Assembly: GCA_002179805.1 (NCBI GenBank) | Contig: NAVB01004773.1 | Span: forward strand, 1 to 11,169 | Origin: Acanthamoeba lenticulata | Taxonomy: Eukaryota; Discosea; Longamoebia; Acanthamoebidae | DNA: 11,169 bases | Direction of reading: 5' to 3' | In this document: positions 7,839 to 11,169 of the stretch, in pieces | How the letters are laid out: each line of letters begins with the position of its first letter | How positions within the stretch are numbered: the stretch's first letter is position 1 | Position numbers and translations under genes: made by a program | The notes under the pieces: generated by a model | The model's input: only the letters and a program-made list of their open reading frames with translations | Told to the model about the DNA's origin: nothing | The model's database searches: none

Positions 7839-8340
7839 GAAGAGACGAACAGCATCCTAGACTGAAAAGGTTCCTCGCCCCACAACGCGAGTTGGCGGTC
7901 TGCACCACGACACCTCAGGGCCTCTCTTCACGGGGAGGTCTTGGGGGCCGCCGCCCCACCAACAAAAAACACCTCACAACACTGCCTTTGGCACTAACCC
8001 ACGAAAGCACGCCCAAGTGGGATCCGCGGCGTGGGCGCAAGTCCGTTGGTCCGGTGTGGGCATTAGCACGCGCATGTACCTAGGCCAGCACCGACCACCA
8101 CTAGCTGCAGCCACGGAAAATGGAGACGTGACCACCTTCAGGCTGCAGTGCAGCTGCTTATCCCACGTTGGCTCCAGCCCACTGGAGCACCTCCAGGTGT
8201 CCTTCTGTAAAGAACGCCCACTACTGTTTACAAGACTTGCCCTTCTCCATGTTCCCTGTGGGCGAGAGGCGTCCGAATATCTCCGACGTGCAATGCCCAT
8301 GTAGACTCCCAGGCGTCAAGTAGGTAGCAAAGTATGTACA
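7839..8340. other. intergenic region downstream of the 5S gene; no gene recognised
   Basis: About 500 bp with several short open frames on both strands, none recognisable or showing the third-position G/C bias of nearby genes. It contains two adjacent GC-rich inverted repeats near 7921-7957 (stems GGCCTC/GAGGTC and GGGGC/GCCCC). I found no signature of snRNA, SRP RNA, tRNA or RNase P RNA. Confidence 0.4.
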
Positions 8341-8348
8341 TGTGCTGT

Positions 8349-8354
8349 TTTATT
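8349..8354 (-). promoter_or_regulatory. candidate poly(A) signal for the small presequence-bearing protein
   Basis: On the minus strand this reads AATAAA, starting 18 bases past the TAG/TGA-equivalent stop at 8372. It is close to the stop but canonical. Confidence 0.55.
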
Positions 8355-8371
8355 TAAATGGGGAAGCAGGG

Positions 8372-8665
8372 CTACGCCAGGACTTGAGTCTGCTTCTTGT
8401 TGGCGATCACTTGCTCCACGACTGCGTTGCGTGATTTCTGCATTGGCTCACTGCGCCGATAGATCTGCTCCCGCGAACGGGGCGTTGTGGAGTAGAAGAG
8501 TTCCCTGTCTCGGCTGTTCTTCTCGAGCAATGCCTGCAGGCGGCGTTCGGCAGCTCGCTCGGCCTCGATGTGCGCGTCAGTCACAATTGTCCGGGCTGAT
8601 GCAGGTGTCAGCAGCCTCGAGTAAACAGGCCGGGATACAAATACACGGTGGGTCGCTCTCTGCAT
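8372..8665 (-). CDS. small protein with a mitochondrial presequence-like N-terminus
   Basis: A 97-residue protein. The first 29 residues (starting MQRATHRVFVSRPVYSRLL) contain several Arg, many hydroxylated and hydrophobic residues and no acidic residue; the first Asp is residue 30. This is the composition of a matrix-targeting presequence, with a plausible cleavage near SAR/TIV (residues 23-28). The rest, ~70 residues, is highly charged and probably helical (HIEAERAAERRLQALLEKN), without cysteines. I do not recognise a family. The frame stays open to an ATG at 8797, adding 44 residues. I prefer the ATG at 8665 because it puts the presequence at the N-terminus, and the upstream ATG overlaps a CCAAT motif. 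A small mitochondrial ribosome or respiratory-complex accessory subunit is possible but unproven. Confidence 0.65.
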   Translation of the reverse strand: MQRATHRVFVSRPVYSRLLTPASARTIVTDAHIEAERAAERRLQALLEKNSRDRELFYSTTPRSREQIYRRSEPMQKSRNAVVEQVIANKKQTQVLA

Positions 8666-8935
8666 GGTACGAGTGGTGTTGAGTGAGTGTGGGCGAGAGC
8701 TGGGCAGCGAGTCGTGATAGTGTGAGCTCGCAGGTTTTCCCGAGTCTGGACATCCAGCAGAAGTCAATCCGAAAATTCTGGTGCGCAGCAGCTTCATTGG
8801 TTGCAGGGCAGAAGCTATAAAATGTGCTGAATGTCAGAAATTTTGAACAGTGCGTGCCAAGTTGGCGCCAAAACTCAGCAACGCAAACCACCAAGGCCTT
8901 GCAATTAAGACCCATAATTGCGTACCATCATCCAC
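8666..8935. promoter_or_regulatory. divergent promoter with TATA box (+) and CCAAT motif (-)
   Basis: 270 bp separate the two divergent start codons. TATAAAAT at 8816-8823 on the plus strand lies about 115 bp before the SAP-protein ATG. The minus strand reads CCAAT at 8800-8796, about 130 bp before the small protein's ATG. TATAAA boxes are established in Acanthamoeba polymerase II promoters. Assignment to each gene is by position. Confidence 0.5.
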
Positions 8936-10452
8936 ATGAGCGACCCTCTTCTCAGTCCGCGACGGTGCATTTGCAAACCCAATCTATCAATGTTCGATTG
9001 TGAAAATGTGATGCTAAATTTAGCATTTGTTCCTCTTCCACCTGCAGGTCTCGCCGCTTGGCCAGGCGCACCTTAGGCACACGCGACGTTGGCGCGTTGC
9101 GGGACGAGCCGCAGGAGAGGATCGAGGCCTGTCCCGATGGGGCAGGCGAAAAGCACAGCAGGAAGAGGCTGCACGCCGAGAGCATCCATGAAGTTGTAGA
9201 CGAGACCAACGAAGAGGTCTCCGTGAAGAACCACACGGAAGAACAGCAAGAGGAGGAAGAGAACACTGAACAGAAAGACAATGAAGAAGAAGAAGAAGAA
9301 GAGCGGGAAGAGCTGCGAAAGCTGCGTGTGGTGGACCTTCGAGCCCGCCTGCGGGCGCTTGGGCTGTCTACCACGGGGCGCAAAGAACAGCTCGTGGTCG
9401 CTCTTCAGCAAGCGCAGCGACAACAGACATCTACCAGCGTGGACGGCGACGAAGAAGAAGAAGAAGAAGAGAGTGAAGATGCCACTGCTGCGGACAACAG
9501 AGAAGAAGAAGAAGAAGAGGAATGCGGTGAAAAAGAAGAAGACAACAAAGAAGGTGAAGCGGCCGTCTGGGATCATAACACGAGCACGTCTGATCTGCCT
9601 GTTCCAGAAGAACAGGAAGAGGAAAGCCCAAGCCAAGAGGAGTGTCCAGATCGTTCTTCGACGGCAGAGCCACCACAGGAAGAACAGACGGAGGAGCTTC
9701 AACAGCCAACCGAACCCGCGGCCTCTTCCTCTGGCCATGGTCCAGTTTCGCCTGCCGACGAGGACGAGGCTGATGATGGTGACAATGATGAAGAAGGCGA
9801 CGAGCAGTTGATCGCCAGACTTTCCGCGGGCCCGGATGACCTCCAGCGCGCGGTCGTGGAGGAAGAGGGCGACGAAGAGCTGGAGCACGACGAGCAACAA
9901 CAACAAGAGGACGTGGAAGTCGTGTCCAAGAGCCGAACGCCCACTGTTGGCCAACGCCCGCAGTGGCTCTCGACCGTCTCGGCGCTGGTCGCCGTGGTGG
10001 CCGTCGCTGTGGCCGCACTGCTGTGGATGCCCGAGGCCCAGGGCATGGCCTCGACGACGACCGTGGCGCTGCTCGTGGCCCTGGCCGGCGCATGCGTGGG
10101 CGTGGGCGCTGCGGGGCGCGGCATGACCGAGTGGTGCGCCGCCTTTTGGCGGAGGCGACGAGCCAGCCAGCAGCTGGAGGCGGCCATCGGTGGCCTGGCG
10201 GCCAACCGGCGCACGCTGCGCGCCTTCCTCGCGCGGCTGGACGACGAGCGAGCGCTCGTGCGGCTGCAGCTCGAGGACCTCCGCAACAGCCCCGCCGTGG
10301 CCGCGGCCTCGTCGCCGGGCGCCATGCGGCGACTCTCGAGCAAGCTGGCGCGGCTCTCCGCGCTCCGCGACAAGAAGCGCGCGTCGTTGCGCGATCTCGA
10401 GGTCCAGCTGGCCAAGCTGCGCGCCCTCCAAGAGCGGACGCGCCTCTGGTGA
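8936..10452 (+). CDS. acidic SAP-domain protein with two membrane segments and C-terminal coiled coil, two exons
   Basis: The exons are 8936-8964 and 9048-10452, with an 83-nt intron (GTGCAT...CTGCAG, phase 2) that rebuilds an Arg codon, giving 477 residues. No in-frame ATG lies near the start of the long exon, whereas the upstream ATG (MSDPLLSPR) joins it exactly in phase. Residues 9-17 are RRSRRLARR-like and basic. A SAP domain spans ~98-133 (LRKLRVVDLRARLRALGLSTTGRKEQL), a helix-extended-helix fold that usually binds DNA. Residues ~135-310 are very acidic, with GAA/GAG repeats. Two hydrophobic segments follow (316-338 and ~346-368), split by a loop of about eight residues, then an Arg-rich turn (WRRRR) and a predicted coiled coil to the C-terminus. 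SAP/HeH plus two membrane spans recalls the Heh/Src1 inner nuclear membrane proteins, but I see no MAN1-Src1 C-terminal domain. Nuclear envelope location is an inference. Confidence 0.8.
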
Positions 10453-10483
10453 AGAAGTCATCGCGCTACAAAGCTCGCGTCCG

Positions 10484-10489
10484 AATAAA
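10484..10489 (+). promoter_or_regulatory. candidate poly(A) signal for the SAP-domain gene
   Basis: A canonical AATAAA starts 32 bases past the TGA stop at 10450-10452. It lies in the 108-bp gap before the converging GTPase gene, so the two transcripts may overlap at their 3' ends. Confidence 0.65.
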
Positions 10490-10560
10490 CTGATGATCAT
10501 TTATAGTTGACTGTGTTTACGAGAACTCCCAATCTTACTCTTGAGGTACAGGAAACGAGG

Positions 10561-11169
10561 CTAACTAATGGATTGATCCGAGGCTGCCTTCCATAGGACC
10601 TTCTGGTAGCTCGTTGGATCGGTGGCCCGCGCGTCTTGGGTGCTGAACCGCGCATTGTAGTACCTGTGTGTTCACCAGCGTCGTCATCGTAAATGAGATG
10701 GCGTTCATTGAACCATCACTCCCCCTTTGAAAGAAAAGGGCGAGAAGGAGGCGCACCAACTGCAAGTGTAGAGCGCATTCGTGCGCAGCTTGTTGGCCAC
10801 CACCTTGCGCAGGTCCTCGGCTTGCTCAGGCGTCGTCGCGACGTCCATTTTGTTGGCGCAAACAACCCCGCGGAGTTGACCGTGGCGCGCCTCGCCAGCA
10901 ATGCCGTGGAAGCGGCGGTAGATGTCCTCCATGCGCTTGAACGACTCCTCCGTCACGGTGCTTTTATCTGTGTTGATGATCAAGTCAGAATTAACAGACA
11001 AGGAATGTCCTTGGCGTGGAACATAAAATGAAAACTCAAACACAACAAAAAATCAAAATCAAAATCAAAATCAAAATCAAAATCAAAATCAAAATCAAAA
11101 TCAAAATCAAAATCAAAAGCAAAACAATACAAAACAAAACAATACAAAAGCACGAGATCGGCATACCGA
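10561..11169 (-). CDS. Ras/Rab-type small GTPase, C-terminal part (5' end outside window)
   Basis: On the minus strand the exons are 11169-11167 (edge fragment), 10967-10757 and 10663-10561. The introns are 11166-10968 (GTATGC...ACAG, phase 1, with CTGAC as possible branch site) and 10756-10664 (GTGCGC...ACAG, phase 2). The first splice rebuilds an Asp codon, giving DKSTVTEESFKRMEDIYRRF, which fits the strand and helix after the G3 region of Ras-like GTPases. The G4 motif is CANKMD (10843-10857), followed by the usual helix and ALYTCS, the position of G5 SAK. G1-G3 lie off-window. The last exon (33 residues, YYNARFSTQD...) has G/C-rich third positions but does not resemble a normal GTPase C-terminus, and no prenylation motif is present. 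An alternative frame beginning near 10728 (GSMNAISFTMTTL) would look more like helix 5, so the 3' model is uncertain. Confidence 0.7.
11049..11114. repeat. hexanucleotide microsatellite (AAAATC)11
   Basis: Eleven perfect AAAATC units, followed by an AAAAGC variant and further A/C-rich sequence to about 11150. It lies wholly within the GTPase intron 10968-11166, so in the transcript it reads (GATTTT)n. Confidence 0.95.

Noticed and set aside
7549..7908. Minus-strand 119-codon open frame across the 5S gene
   Set aside because: Most of it is antisense to the 5S rRNA; no protein similarity is apparent.
7974..8304. Overlapping ~100-codon open frames on both strands
   Set aside because: No recognisable domain, no clear third-position bias, and no splice or poly(A) context; kept as unassigned intergenic DNA.
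8666..8797. Use of the ATG at 8797 as the main start of the small presequence-bearing protein
   Set aside because: It would bury the presequence-like segment and overlaps a CCAAT motif; kept only as an alternative.
9073..10500. Open frame of 475 codons on the minus strand opposite the SAP-domain gene
   Set aside because: It mirrors GAA/GAG codons as poly-Phe/Leu runs, shows no domain, and the plus strand carries SAP, membrane segments and a poly(A) signal.
10700..10722. GGTTCAATGAA on the minus strand as a tRNA B box
   Set aside because: Lacks the CC needed at the end of the B box and has no tRNA fold; it lies in a GTPase intron.
11049..11114. Possible CRISPR or telomere-like array
   Set aside because: It is a perfect 6-bp simple repeat without spacers, it lies in an intron, and AAAATC is not a telomere unit I recognise.

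Overview
The window looks like nuclear DNA of an Acanthamoeba species, most likely A. castellanii or a close relative. GC-rich coding sequence with strong G/C third positions alternates with AT-rich intergenic DNA. Most genes carry short introns (about 60-200 nt) with GT...AG borders. A 119-nt 5S rRNA gene closely resembles the Acanthamoeba 5S sequence as I recall it. I ran no database search, so the species is an inference.

Layout, left to right. The C-terminal part of phosphoglucomutase (+, up to 700) enters from the left edge. Facing it is a 77-residue protein with one EF-hand pair (-, 931-1300). Next is an intronless gene for six Cys/His-rich repeats followed by a von Willebrand A domain with an intact MIDAS (-, 1587-2903). 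A roughly 500-bp divergent promoter region separates that gene from a five-exon gene for a long coiled-coil protein (+, 3406-7139). The spliced protein of this gene shows a CC1-box-like AAxxG motif and a Spindly-like SLFAEL motif, both hallmarks of dynein-dynactin adaptors. An isolated 5S rRNA gene (+, 7695-7813) sits inside about 1.2 kb that is otherwise empty as far as I can read. Then come a small protein with a mitochondrial presequence-like N-terminus (-, 8372-8665) and, divergent from it, a two-exon gene for an acidic SAP-domain protein with two membrane segments and a C-terminal coiled coil (+, 8936-10452). Converging on that gene is the 3' part of a Ras/Rab-type GTPase gene (-, 10561-11169), whose upstream exon is cut by the right edge and whose intron holds an 11-unit hexanucleotide repeat.

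The genes do not form a pathway or operon; this is a dense eukaryotic gene neighbourhood. There is no sign of a mobile element, CRISPR array or prokaryotic defence system. The items most worth following are the candidate dynein adaptor, the single-lobe EF-hand protein (possibly a myosin-I light chain like those of Dictyostelium), the Cys-repeat/vWA protein, and the SAP/two-membrane-segment protein (possible inner nuclear membrane protein). Intron borders were worked out by hand from splice signals, phase and reading-frame agreement, and have no transcript support.
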